A DNA stretch of 41,927 bases from Acidimicrobiales bacterium (GTDB lineage: Bacteria; Actinomycetota; Acidimicrobiia; Acidimicrobiales; UBA8592): the NCBI GenBank assembly GCA_029244605.1, contig JAQWQL010000043.1, positions 1-41,927 of the forward strand. The letters are read 5' to 3'. This document shows positions 28,255 through 37,901 of this stretch, in pieces. The first letter of the stretch is position 1, and each line of letters begins with the position of its first letter. The position numbers and the translations under genes were made by a program. Below the pieces are notes generated by a model. That model was not told the origin of the DNA and searched no databases. It worked only from the letters and a program-made list of their open reading frames with translations.

Positions 28255-29271
28255 ATGAAAGTAGCAGTCACAGGGGGGACCGGGTTTACAGGTGGCCACA
28301 CCTTAAGAAAGTTAATTGATGCTGGACACGAACCAGTAGCGTTGGTCCGAAGTGTGGAAAAACTCGAACAAGTTATCGAACTGCACGGTTTGCCTTCAAT
28401 TGCATATGTGACAGGCGAAGTTTCTGACACTGAAGCAGTCTCGAGGCTAATGGATGGGTGCGATGCCGCTATGCATATTGCAGCTGTCACCGGCACTCAA
28501 ATCCGGAAAATCCCATCTCTCAAAACAACAAATATCGATGGGACACGAATTGTTCTTGAGGAAGCCGCAAGAAGAGAACTGGACCCAATAATCTATGTGT
28601 CTTCCCAGAGCACCCTTCATCCGCCTCTAGAAGACCATTACATGGCCAATGGGCCTCTTTCTGACAACCCCATCGGAGTTTATGCACAATCAAAAGTTGA
28701 AGGCGAACGCTACGCGCGCAAGCTGCAAGATGAAGGCTACCCGGTTGTTATAGTCTGGCCCTCAGGGATCGTAGGTCCTAATGATGTTGGAATAAGTATT
28801 GCTGCTAGCGGCATAGCTCGTCTCTTGAACGTCCCAATTCTCCCCCTTCCCAAAACAGGTGGAGTTCTGATGCATGACGTAAGGGATCTCGCTACAGTCC
28901 TCGCCTGCTGTATAGAAAAGAGCAAAGGGCCACGCCATTTCGGCGTTTTCGGGCACTTCTACAACTGGGAAGAAACCAGAACACTCCTGATGAACACCAC
29001 AGGACGAAAAATAAGGTCACTCCAATTCCCAGATAACCTTTTCCTTGGAATGGGTCACATAGGAGACCTCTTCGACCTCCTTCACCTCCCATTCCCCCTT
29101 GATTATTCGACAGCGCAGTTCATGACTAGCCTACGACCTGGAGATGACCTCCATACCCGCCAAGAATTCAATATAGAGTGGCGGCCGTTAGAAGAAAGCT
29201 TCTTTGATACCCTGCAGTGGCTAGTGCAGCAAGGGCACCTAAAATCTCGGAAGGTTCCCTCGTTACTCTAG
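28255..29271 (+). CDS. NAD-dependent epimerase/dehydratase family protein
   Basis: VAVTGGTGFTGGHTLRKLIDAGHEPVALVR, YVSSQSTLHPP, YAQSKVEGER. Confidence 0.9.
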   Translation: MKVAVTGGTGFTGGHTLRKLIDAGHEPVALVRSVEKLEQVIELHGLPSIAYVTGEVSDTEAVSRLMDGCDAAMHIAAVTGTQIRKIPSLKTTNIDGTRIVLEEAARRELDPIIYVSSQSTLHPPLEDHYMANGPLSDNPIGVYAQSKVEGERYARKLQDEGYPVVIVWPSGIVGPNDVGISIAASGIARLLNVPILPLPKTGGVLMHDVRDLATVLACCIEKSKGPRHFGVFGHFYNWEETRTLLMNTTGRKIRSLQFPDNLFLGMGHIGDLFDLLHLPFPLDYSTAQFMTSLRPGDDLHTRQEFNIEWRPLEESFFDTLQWLVQQGHLKSRKVPSLL

Positions 29272-29288
29272 GTTCATAGACAGGGAAC

Positions 29289-30500
29289 TTACGTATTCTC
29301 ATTTTCTACTATTTCTAGAATCTTGTTGAATACATTGGGCTGCGCATCGGCAGTAACCGCCCATGAAGGAATCAACGGCAATTCCATCGGCCGGGTAAGG
29401 TATTGTTCCCCTGCCGCAGTTATGGTTTGCGCAAACATCTCAACCAATTGTTCTTCTCTATACCGATCTACGGGGAACCCATTCATCTCAGCATCATGGG
29501 TGTAGTGATCCACAAAGTCTAAAGCAGTGCGATAATACGTGGCCTTAAGAGTTCGAAATATCCCTTGAGAAAAGACTTGCCCTCGAATTGCTAGTTTCCG
29601 ATAGATGGACTTTGTAATATCAGTCGCCATGCGGTGCAGCCCGTGGTCTGGGTCTTCCTCTGACACTATTTGGTGCTTGTGATCGTAGGCGTCTGCAAGG
29701 TCGACCTGACACACTCTTCCACTTGTGTAACGTCGATACACTTCGGAAAGAACCCCTATCTCCAAGCCCCAATCGAATGGAATTCTTAACCCAAGGACAA
29801 CGTCAGCGTTCATGGCACACTCGCCTGCGAGCGGATATCTGAAACTATCCAGATAATTAAGGTAATCATCCTGTCCAAGAGTTTGCTGCAAAGCCCGAAT
29901 CAGTGGAGTAACTAATAGTCTCGAAACCCGGCCGTTAAATCCATCGGGGTCTGTGCGGAAATAGAAACCTTTGGAAAAAACATACCCAAACGTCGGGTTC
30001 GCCACTGGGTAGATCAGTTTCGCGAGCATGTCTCTGGAGTAAGTGACGACGTCAGCATCGTGCATTCCAAGAACAGCTCCCCTCCCAGAGGCAAGAAAAT
30101 ATCCCATCGAGTACCAAACGTTTGCCCCTTTCCCACGCTCCACAGGTCCGAGATTCTGATCTGCTAATTCTTTCTGGAGCTCGCGCATGGCAGGCCCATC
30201 ATTCCAGATAATTCGACACCGAGAATCCAACGCTTGAAATGCTTTTTTTGCTTTTATGAATTGTGCGTGATTAGCATTATCTAGACCGATAATGACTTCA
30301 TCAAGGTATGTTACTTTCCTTAGTTCAGAAATAATTCTTGGAATAGCATCACCTTCGAATTCTGAGTACAAGGCGGGTATCAAAAGAGAGATTGGCCTTG
30401 TCTTCGACCAATCCAGCAGATCTGACTCAAGGTCTTCAACTGTCCGGTTTGAGAGATTATGAAATGTGGTTATGACACCATTTTGGAAAAAGTCGCCCAC
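29289..30500 (-). CDS. glucosyl-3-phosphoglycerate synthase-like glycosyltransferase
   Basis: LLIPALYSEFEGDAIPRII, GKGANVWYSMGYFLASGRGAVLGMHDADVVTYSRDML, YPLAGECAM, FDWGLEIGVLSEVYRR. Confidence 0.83.
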   Translation of the reverse strand: MGDFFQNGVITTFHNLSNRTVEDLESDLLDWSKTRPISLLIPALYSEFEGDAIPRIISELRKVTYLDEVIIGLDNANHAQFIKAKKAFQALDSRCRIIWNDGPAMRELQKELADQNLGPVERGKGANVWYSMGYFLASGRGAVLGMHDADVVTYSRDMLAKLIYPVANPTFGYVFSKGFYFRTDPDGFNGRVSRLLVTPLIRALQQTLGQDDYLNYLDSFRYPLAGECAMNADVVLGLRIPFDWGLEIGVLSEVYRRYTSGRVCQVDLADAYDHKHQIVSEEDPDHGLHRMATDITKSIYRKLAIRGQVFSQGIFRTLKATYYRTALDFVDHYTHDAEMNGFPVDRYREEQLVEMFAQTITAAGEQYLTRPMELPLIPSWAVTADAQPNVFNKILEIVENENT

Positions 30501-30578
30501 TATTTCCCTTTCGTTTGATGTCTAGAAGGATATGCTTTTTTTTGCTATTTCGTACATTCCTTATTCTGGTAGCAAGCC

Positions 30579-31235
30579 TTATAGCTCCCAGTTCACTGAG
30601 TCTCTTCCGGAGTCAGTTAAAATGTGATTCGCTACTGAAAAAGGTCTACTTCCGAAAAATCCTCTATGGGCGCTTAGCGGGGATGGGTGAGGAGATTCAA
30701 TAATATGATGCCTATCTAGGTCAATTAATGCTTTTTTCTTTCTGGCAAAAGCCCCCCAGAGAATAAAAACTGTTTTCTCTTTTTTCTCATTTAGCACGCT
30801 GATCACTTGGTCTGTGAAGATTTCCCACCCCTTCCCTTGATGTGACCCCGCCTGATGAGCTCGTACTGTCAAAGTAGCGTTTAAGAGCAATACTCCTTGA
30901 CGCGCCCAAGACTCTAAATTGCCATGTTTTGGAATAGCGATGCCCAAGTCGGAGTTCAGCTCCTTGTAAATATTTCTCAGAGATGGAGGTATAGGGGTTC
31001 CTTCTTTGACTGAGAAACTCAATCCATGTGCTTGACCCTCACCATGGTATGGGTCTTGGCCAAGAATCAGAATCTTCACATCCTTATATGCAGTGAGACG
31101 AAAAGCTGCGTACACCTCATCGTGCTTTGGAAAGACTTCATGGTGGTTGCGTTCTTCATATACATACTGTTGGAGCTCTTTCCAATAAGGCTTATCAAAT
31201 TCTTCTTTAAGTAGAGGATTCCATTCGGTCTTCAT
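30579..31235 (-). CDS. ung: uracil-DNA glycosylase (family 1)
   Basis: KILILGQDPYHGEGQAHGLSFSV, LLLNATLTVRAHQAGSH, HPSPLSAHRGFFGSRPFS; start at ATG 31235. Confidence 0.96.
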   Translation of the reverse strand: MKTEWNPLLKEEFDKPYWKELQQYVYEERNHHEVFPKHDEVYAAFRLTAYKDVKILILGQDPYHGEGQAHGLSFSVKEGTPIPPSLRNIYKELNSDLGIAIPKHGNLESWARQGVLLLNATLTVRAHQAGSHQGKGWEIFTDQVISVLNEKKEKTVFILWGAFARKKKALIDLDRHHIIESPHPSPLSAHRGFFGSRPFSVANHILTDSGRDSVNWEL

Positions 31236-31351
31236 GAAACGCAATCTAGCCCAGACCAAGCTGCTGCACATACATGGAGAGCTAGGCAGCATAATTACCG
31301 TATTTCGATTTTCTATTTGAGACCTAGTGAACCCATGGGTAGCATGCCGAA

Positions 31352-32857
31352 ATGGATAATGATTTGAATTCGATAACAGAAGGCATGGCAATCCCGTATG
31401 GAGGGAACAAAGTTACCTTTGTCTCAACTGAGCTTGCTGAATCATTTTCCGCTGGAGACTACCTTATTGTCGTCCAAACCACAGGAGACCTTTTGCATAT
31501 CCCTAGAGCTATCTGGGCGCTATCCCAAGAAGCGGTCGGAAACGCATTTACAGCTTTTTCTCATATGGGTTCGGTTACGGATGAGGCCATCACTACGTTC
31601 TATGAGTCTTTCGCTAGATATCTAGAACGAGATGATTCGTTTGGGTTAATAGCTGAAGCGAATGCTATCGATGTGCAGGAAGCGAAATCGAAAGATCGAT
31701 CAACGACACGGCTGGAATTATCGGCAACGATGCGATCAAACATGATCGAAGGCCTCCGCATGTGGAGCCAAACTAGCTCAAGCCGAGGCGAATCAACTGA
31801 GACCATCAGCCACGATGGGTGGACTGTTAACCAACTCACAGCAGGACTGGGCGTTGTTGGATTTGTCTTTGAGGGCCGTCCAAATGTTTTCGCTGATGCT
31901 ACAGGTGTTCTTCGGTCAGGCAATACTGTTGTTTTTCGCATAGGCTCTGATGCCCTGCAAACTGCCAACGCTATAGCCGAATATGCACTCAACCCTGCCC
32001 TAGTTGAATCTGGGTTACCTCTTGGCGCTGTTTCTCTTGTGAATAGCCCTGCGCGATCAGCTGGGTACGCAATGTTCTCTGATGAGCGCTTAGCCCTTGC
32101 CGTAGCCCGTGGCTCAGGCCCAGCTGTAGCTCAACTGGGCGCAGTAGCTCGACAAGCAGGGATCCCTGTCAGTTTGCATGGAACTGGTGGCGCATGGATC
32201 ATGGCAGGTGAAAGTGCCGACCAAGATAGATTCAAAAGTGCCATCTTTCATTCCTTAGATAGGAAAGTGTGCAATACCCTAAATACTTGTTGCATCCCAA
32301 AATCCCGAGCTCATGACCTTGTCCCGGTGTTTCTCGAAGCATTAGCCCAAGCGGGCCAGAGACGAGACGCTCAAAGCAAGCTACATGTTGTTCAATCCTC
32401 TGCAGAATTCATCCCTGAAGAATGGTTTCAGGATGTATCAATTGACCGAGCTGAAGGCCCAGTTACTGAACCTCAAACCGACCTAATCGAGTACGGAGGT
32501 CTAGGCCAAGAGTGGGAATGGGAAAACTCACCGGAAGTTTCTCTCGCTATCGTCGACTCAACAGAGCATTCAATAGACCTTTTCAATGAGCACTCGCCAC
32601 AGTTTGTTGCAAGTTTAATTTCAGAAGACGAAACGGAGCATTCCGACTTCTACAAGTCCGTCAACGCCCCATTCGTCGGTAATGGGTTCACCCGCTGGGT
32701 CGATGGACAATATGCCCTTGGCCGCCCTGAATTAGGCTTATCGAACTGGCAATTCGGACGTCTTTTCGGTAGGGGCGGAGTTCTTTCAGGCGATTCCGTC
32801 TTCACTATAAGAACGACTGTTGAGCAAACGGACCCAAATATCACTCGCCTTAAATAG
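31352..32857 (+). CDS. glutamate-5-semialdehyde dehydrogenase-like (ProA-like) aldehyde dehydrogenase with N-terminal extension
   Basis: GLGVVGFVFEGRPNVFADATGVLRSGNTVVFRIGSDAL, SVLHGTGGAWI-like region, RKVCNTLNTCCIP around the expected catalytic Cys. Confidence 0.78.
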   Translation: MDNDLNSITEGMAIPYGGNKVTFVSTELAESFSAGDYLIVVQTTGDLLHIPRAIWALSQEAVGNAFTAFSHMGSVTDEAITTFYESFARYLERDDSFGLIAEANAIDVQEAKSKDRSTTRLELSATMRSNMIEGLRMWSQTSSSRGESTETISHDGWTVNQLTAGLGVVGFVFEGRPNVFADATGVLRSGNTVVFRIGSDALQTANAIAEYALNPALVESGLPLGAVSLVNSPARSAGYAMFSDERLALAVARGSGPAVAQLGAVARQAGIPVSLHGTGGAWIMAGESADQDRFKSAIFHSLDRKVCNTLNTCCIPKSRAHDLVPVFLEALAQAGQRRDAQSKLHVVQSSAEFIPEEWFQDVSIDRAEGPVTEPQTDLIEYGGLGQEWEWENSPEVSLAIVDSTEHSIDLFNEHSPQFVASLISEDETEHSDFYKSVNAPFVGNGFTRWVDGQYALGRPELGLSNWQFGRLFGRGGVLSGDSVFTIRTTVEQTDPNITRLK

Positions 32858-32959
32858 AACCCTAAAAATTAGGTAAGAATAGTCGCTGCAGCTTGTATTG
32901 ACGTCACCTCAAACTCATAATGGTCTAAGATCACAGTGTTATTCAACTTAAGAGGGAAT

Positions 32960-33727
32960 ATGAAAAACAAAGCGTTTCTTCTCGTTATCGGATTTATTTC
33001 CGTAGTCCTAGCAGCCTGTGGTGGTGGCGGAAGCTCAGGCGGCAACGATGAAGGAACTGTCGTCGGAGTCCAAGGAGGAACGAAAGTAGTTGCTGAAGAC
33101 GTCATTGCCGAAGCCCAAGAACAAAGAGCCAATAACGAAGACGAAGAAAGCGAAGAACAGACGCTTTCAGTTGAAGACGTCGAAGTTGAAGAACTAAACG
33201 AAGCCCCAGCTGAAGAAGAAGCAGAGGAAGATATTGAAGTCTCAGAAGCCGAAGAGGACCCTCTGGATGGCCTTCTTAACGCTGTTGCTACCTTTCAGGG
33301 GTGTCTTGAAGATCAAGGATTCGAATTTATAGGGGCCCCCGGACAGCCGGGTCCAAATGGAGAAACCGTAGACCCAAGCGAATTCACGCCCGAATACCTT
33401 GGAGCTCTCCAAACGTGCGCTACTCAAAGCAACATTCTTGAAAGCTTCCAAAGCTTCAATGAAGCGCAAGAGAATCTAACCCCTGAACAAATCACAGCAA
33501 ACAACTTTGGAATTCCAACATTTGGAGAGTGCCTAGAACGATTAGGGTGGGAAGTAGGCGAACTCGTTCCCGATTCAAGAGGAGCCCTTAGTTTTGGGGA
33601 AAATGGAACAGGATTGACACCCCCCGAAGAGAACGAAGACATTTTCCCCATAGATGACATCAACACTTGCCGCCAGGAAGCCACCGCCTACACCGAAGCA
33701 AACTACGTTCCTGAAGACGAGAGCTAG
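32960..33727 (+). CDS. acidic Glu-rich lipoprotein of unknown function
   Basis: MKNKAFLLVIGFISVVLAACGGGGSSGG lipobox; acidic linker EEESEEQTLSVEDVEVEELNEAPAEEEAEEDIEVSEAEED; Cys-containing C-terminal region. Confidence 0.75.
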   Translation: MKNKAFLLVIGFISVVLAACGGGGSSGGNDEGTVVGVQGGTKVVAEDVIAEAQEQRANNEDEESEEQTLSVEDVEVEELNEAPAEEEAEEDIEVSEAEEDPLDGLLNAVATFQGCLEDQGFEFIGAPGQPGPNGETVDPSEFTPEYLGALQTCATQSNILESFQSFNEAQENLTPEQITANNFGIPTFGECLERLGWEVGELVPDSRGALSFGENGTGLTPPEENEDIFPIDDINTCRQEATAYTEANYVPEDES

Positions 33728-33736
33728 GTAATCTAC

Positions 33737-35916
33737 ATGAACTACAAAATTGGTTTAGGTGGAGCCTTCGTCGTAGCGCTGGTACTTGTAGGAACGCTAG
33801 TGTGGCCCGGGATTGACAGCGGAGACAACTCTTCCAATTCCTCAAATGATGGACCCACCTTTGTCGTGGCGCCAGTAGAGCTAAGAACACTCACTGATGA
33901 AATAACTGTTCGAGGAGAGATCCGAAGAGATCAACTCCAGCGGATAACATCTGGAGTTGATGGACGAGTCAGTACCGTGCTTGTCGAAAATGGCGACACG
34001 GTCAACGCCGGAGATGTTCTTTATGCTATAGATGGTCGAGCAGCAGTAGCAGTTGACGGAGAATTCTCATTCTTTCGAAGGCTCGATGTTGGCTCTGATG
34101 GGCCTGACGTTCTCCAACTAGAAACCATCCTCTCAAATGATGGATTCGAAGTAGGGATTGTGGACCAACTCTTCACTGAAGAAACAAGAGCAGGATTACG
34201 CGAATGGCAAATAAACCGAGAATACGGAGGAGAGACACCTGAACCGAACGAAAATATAGTTGTCTCTTTGCGCTCTAACAGTGCCGGATACACAATTGGA
34301 GCCCAAAATACAATCAGTTTTGAACTTGAACCCAGCGTCCCTAACCAGCCTGTCTCTTTCGAAAGCCACCAATCAGGAACTAGCCGTTCCTTGCTCTTTA
34401 ACGGAAGCGATACCGAAGGCCCGTATGTAAACGTTTTATACCAAGAAGACAACAGGCCGAGAATCAATGTCACAGCAAACCCGATAACTGTCATTGAAGG
34501 CACCTCAGCTACGTTCACGTTCACATCAGATATCGAGATGCCGACCGATACTGTCATTGACTATGTAGTAACTGGCTCAGCAACCGCTGAAGACGACTAC
34601 GATGATGGACCACTTGATGGATCATTCATTTTCCCCCAAGGGGCTCAATCATTCGACTTGGAAATCCAGACGCTAACTGACGACGAAATTGAAGCGAAGA
34701 AGAAATTGTCATCGAAGTTGGAGATGGATTTGGGATAGGCGAAAACCTGCCGTACGTACCTGGAGCGCTTCGAGAAGCAAGACTAGCGATCACGAGCCCA
34801 CCTGGCGATTTCCAAACTATCCACGTTTCAGCTACGACCGTTAGAGTGAACGAAGGGTCGAGCGTTTCATTCGAATTTGAGACCGACCTTATAAGCAACG
34901 AAGACACAACAATCACATTTACAACGGGAGGGACTGCAAGATCAGGATCAGATTACTTCCCTGAGGATCTAGAGATTGACCTTCCAGCAAATGCCGAAAC
35001 AGTCACAGTTACTTTTGAAACAAAGGATGACACAACCGTCGAAAACGATGAAACAATTTCCATCACAGTAACCCCTAATGCAAACGAGACTTATGCAGTT
35101 GGAAATCCTTCCTCTGCTTCAACAACCATTGAATCCAACGACCTACCCGAACTCGTGATCGAAGGCGGCGGTTCGATATCTGAAGGTTCCTCCGGAGAAT
35201 TCGTTATCCGCGCCGACCAGCCAGTAGTCGAAGATACGTCAATAAATTACTCCCTAAGTGGAAGCGCAACACCTGGACGAGACTTCAATGAGCTTTCCGG
35301 AACGGTCGTAATGCCCGCCGGCCAGAGCGAAGTTCGGGTAACAATTGAAACGATCGATGACGACGTTGTCTTCCTTCCTGGGGACATGGTTGTAGCTTCA
35401 TGGCCTGCCAGAATCGGGACAGTGTCAGTAGACGACGGAGAATTCATCCTCCTTGGGCAAGAAGTCCTAACCCTAACCGAACCTGACTTCACCATTACCT
35501 TGACCTTAAACCCCACTGACCGAGGAAATCTCGAAGTAGGAATGGCAGTGGAAGTAGAGATCCAAGCTAGCGACGAAGAGGCAGTTCCAGGAGTGATCCT
35601 CGAACTAGACGAAACAGCAACCGTAACTGGCGATGGGTCGGAAAGGTACGAGGGCGTAATTGAAACCTTCGATGCCCTCGACGCTGTAGATGGCGCCAGC
35701 GTCAATGTTGACGTCACTCGTGAAGAAAAAGTAGATGTAATTACCGTGCCAATTGCAGCTATTCTCCAGGATGGTCAAGGGAACGACGTTGTTCGGGTTG
35801 TACTCGTTGACGGGACTACAACCCAAGTCCAGATTGAAACAGGGTTATCTGAAGGGGCATTCGTAGAAGTAACTGAAGGGCTCACCGGAGACGAACTCGT
35901 CTTGGTGGAGACCTAA
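33737..35916 (+). pseudogene. MacA/HlyD-like periplasmic adaptor with peptidoglycan-binding-like segment and inserted Calx-beta-like repeats; reading frame split by an apparent -1 frameshift near 34694-34702
   Basis: ORFs 33737..34738 and 34846..35916 are in different frames. The downstream frame is open from 34702 and continues the Calx-beta pattern (EIVIEVGDGFGIGENLPYVPGALREARLAITSPPGDFQTIHVSATTVRVNEGSS). Confidence 0.75.
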
Positions 35917-36707
35917 TGCCTCTTGAAGCAGAGGCAAGAATAGGGGTCTCTTCTTCTACCACAGATAGACTTTTCAGCCTTACCGACGTTTACCGAATTT
36001 ACGGTGAGGAACCTGTCGCTGTCCATGCGTTAGATGGAGTCTCAGTAGAAATCAATGCAGGAGACTTCATGGCCATTATCGGGCCTTCAGGATCAGGGAA
36101 ATCTACCCTATTAGGCCTACTAGGCTGCTTGGATCTCCCTACAAAAGGTTCAATAAAGGTATCAGGGACAGAGGTTACTGAACTCGGTGATGCAGAGAGG
36201 TCCAAGCTCAGGGGTGATTCTATAGGCTTCGTCTTCCAACAATTTCACCTAATTCCCCACCTTACTGCACTCGGTAATGTATCAACTGCTCTTCTCTACC
36301 GGAATATGACTAAGAATGAAAGAAGGGACCGGGCGATGGCAGCCCTCACAAAGGTGGGGCTTGGAGAACGCCACGACCATCGACCTGTACAAATGTCAGG
36401 CGGAGAACAACAGAGGGTGGCGCTAGCGCGAGCCATAGTTACTGAACCACTAATGATTCTCGCTGACGAACCAACAGGAGCTCTCGACACAAAAAATGCC
36501 ACTATGGTAATGGAAATTTTTCAAAACTTACGGAGTGAAGAAAAGGCGGTCGTAGTCGTAACCCACGATCTAGAGATCGCTGAACAAATGGACCGGGTCG
36601 TTTCAATGCGCGACGGGAAAATCATTGCAGACAACCTCAAACAAGAACGAACTGAATCCCTACAAGATCAATTTTGGGAATCAGGCGGCGGAACGAAGCT
36701 AGAATAA
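35916..36707 (+). CDS. MacB-type ABC transporter ATP-binding protein
   Basis: [52 protein letters not shown]; start overlaps upstream stop. Confidence 0.95.
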   Translation: MPLEAEARIGVSSSTTDRLFSLTDVYRIYGEEPVAVHALDGVSVEINAGDFMAIIGPSGSGKSTLLGLLGCLDLPTKGSIKVSGTEVTELGDAERSKLRGDSIGFVFQQFHLIPHLTALGNVSTALLYRNMTKNERRDRAMAALTKVGLGERHDHRPVQMSGGEQQRVALARAIVTEPLMILADEPTGALDTKNATMVMEIFQNLRSEEKAVVVVTHDLEIAEQMDRVVSMRDGKIIADNLKQERTESLQDQFWESGGGTKLE

Positions 36708-36708
36708 T

Positions 36709-37896
36709 ATGAGTTGGATGCGCGAACTTCTTTCAGTTGCCCTTCGCGGGTTAGCAGCTAGGAAAATGAGGACAGTCCTTATCATGCTCGGCCCTATTCT
36801 GGGAGCAGCAGGGATCGTTGCTGCAGTTGGATTGAACGAGTCAGCTAAAGGAGATGTCAGAAAAACTCTCGAGAAACTAGGAACAAATTTAATTGTTGCA
36901 TCGGCCGATGGAACCTTTAGCGGCGGAGAAGCACCCACACTTCCCGAAGATGCCGTAGATCGAGCTAAGAACGTTTCTACAGTAGATCGTGTAGCAGGTA
37001 TCACTGAAATAGGAAGCCTTACAGTTCTCCCATCCCAAGGAGGAAGAGATTTTTTCAGAACCATCCCAGTGCCCGTCCTAACAAGCGACCAGAACCTTCT
37101 CGAAGTTCTCGATGGGCAGATGCTCTACGGAAGGTTCATTAACGGTGCTGACGAAGCAAACGGGTTCAGATCTGTGGTTATAGGTGAGGATCTAGCGAAC
37201 GATTACCAATACCTCCCTGGCGAAATCAGAACCATAGACATCAATGGGCAGATTTACGGAGTAGTTGGGATCATAGAGAACGTTGACCTTGTTCCCAAAC
37301 TAGATACAGCTGTGATTATTCCTAAAGCAGCTGCAGAGGAAGATTTCGATGTTGAACCAAATCCAACGACCCTCTACGTCAGGGCAGTAGAAGGTGCCGT
37401 AGACTCTACGGCTGATGCTCTTCCTGTAGCTATCAATTTAGGTGGAGATGAGGGAGTGACCGTAGCTGTCCCCTCTGATCTACTTGAGGCCCAAGGAGCA
37501 GTGGATACGACATTAAGAAATGTCCTATTTCTTATGGGAGGTTTAGCCTTGCTAGTGGGCGGTGTCGGGATCGCAAATGTGATGTCTATTTCGGTTATAC
37601 AACGTTCGGGGGAGATAGGTATCCGGCGAGCCTTAGGGCACACAAAAGGAACTATCGCTTTTCAATTCGTTTTAGAAGCGCTATTCGTTGGCGTCTTAGG
37701 GGGAATTGCAGGGGTTGTTGCAGGGGTGGGGGTCATTTACCTTGTATCAGCGGTCCTCAATTGGATTGCGACGCTTAACATTCCTCTTTTCCTTGTCGCT
37801 GGGGGCATGGCGTTGATAGTGTCTGTCGTCGCCGGTCTCTATCCTGCTTGGAAAGCAGCGAAACTCGAACCTCTTGAGACATTACGTCTAGGGTAA
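36709..37896 (+). CDS. MacB/FtsX-type ABC transporter permease
   Basis: N-terminal ALRGLAARKMRTVLIMLGPILGAAGIVA; C-terminal GGVGIANVMSISVIQRSGEIGIRRALGHTKGTIAFQFVLEALFVG and YPAWKAAKLEPLETLR. Confidence 0.95.
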   Translation: MSWMRELLSVALRGLAARKMRTVLIMLGPILGAAGIVAAVGLNESAKGDVRKTLEKLGTNLIVASADGTFSGGEAPTLPEDAVDRAKNVSTVDRVAGITEIGSLTVLPSQGGRDFFRTIPVPVLTSDQNLLEVLDGQMLYGRFINGADEANGFRSVVIGEDLANDYQYLPGEIRTIDINGQIYGVVGIIENVDLVPKLDTAVIIPKAAAEEDFDVEPNPTTLYVRAVEGAVDSTADALPVAINLGGDEGVTVAVPSDLLEAQGAVDTTLRNVLFLMGGLALLVGGVGIANVMSISVIQRSGEIGIRRALGHTKGTIAFQFVLEALFVGVLGGIAGVVAGVGVIYLVSAVLNWIATLNIPLFLVAGGMALIVSVVAGLYPAWKAAKLEPLETLRLG

Positions 37897-37901
37897 AATT
37901 A

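Noticed and set aside
33242-33890. Antisense ORFs 33242..33469, 33424..33684 and 33660..33890 around the lipoprotein gene
   Set aside because: Shadow ORFs of the supported plus-strand genes.
34736-34738. A second selenocysteine (or other recoding) event in the adaptor gene
   Set aside because: The stop is TAG and the downstream coding is in a different frame, so a frameshift/indel explains it better.
34021-35826. Long antisense ORFs 34021..34557 and 35247..35717 opposite the Calx-beta adaptor
   Set aside because: Ser/Thr-rich composition is the expected mirror of the acidic Calx-beta coding strand; no family motif.
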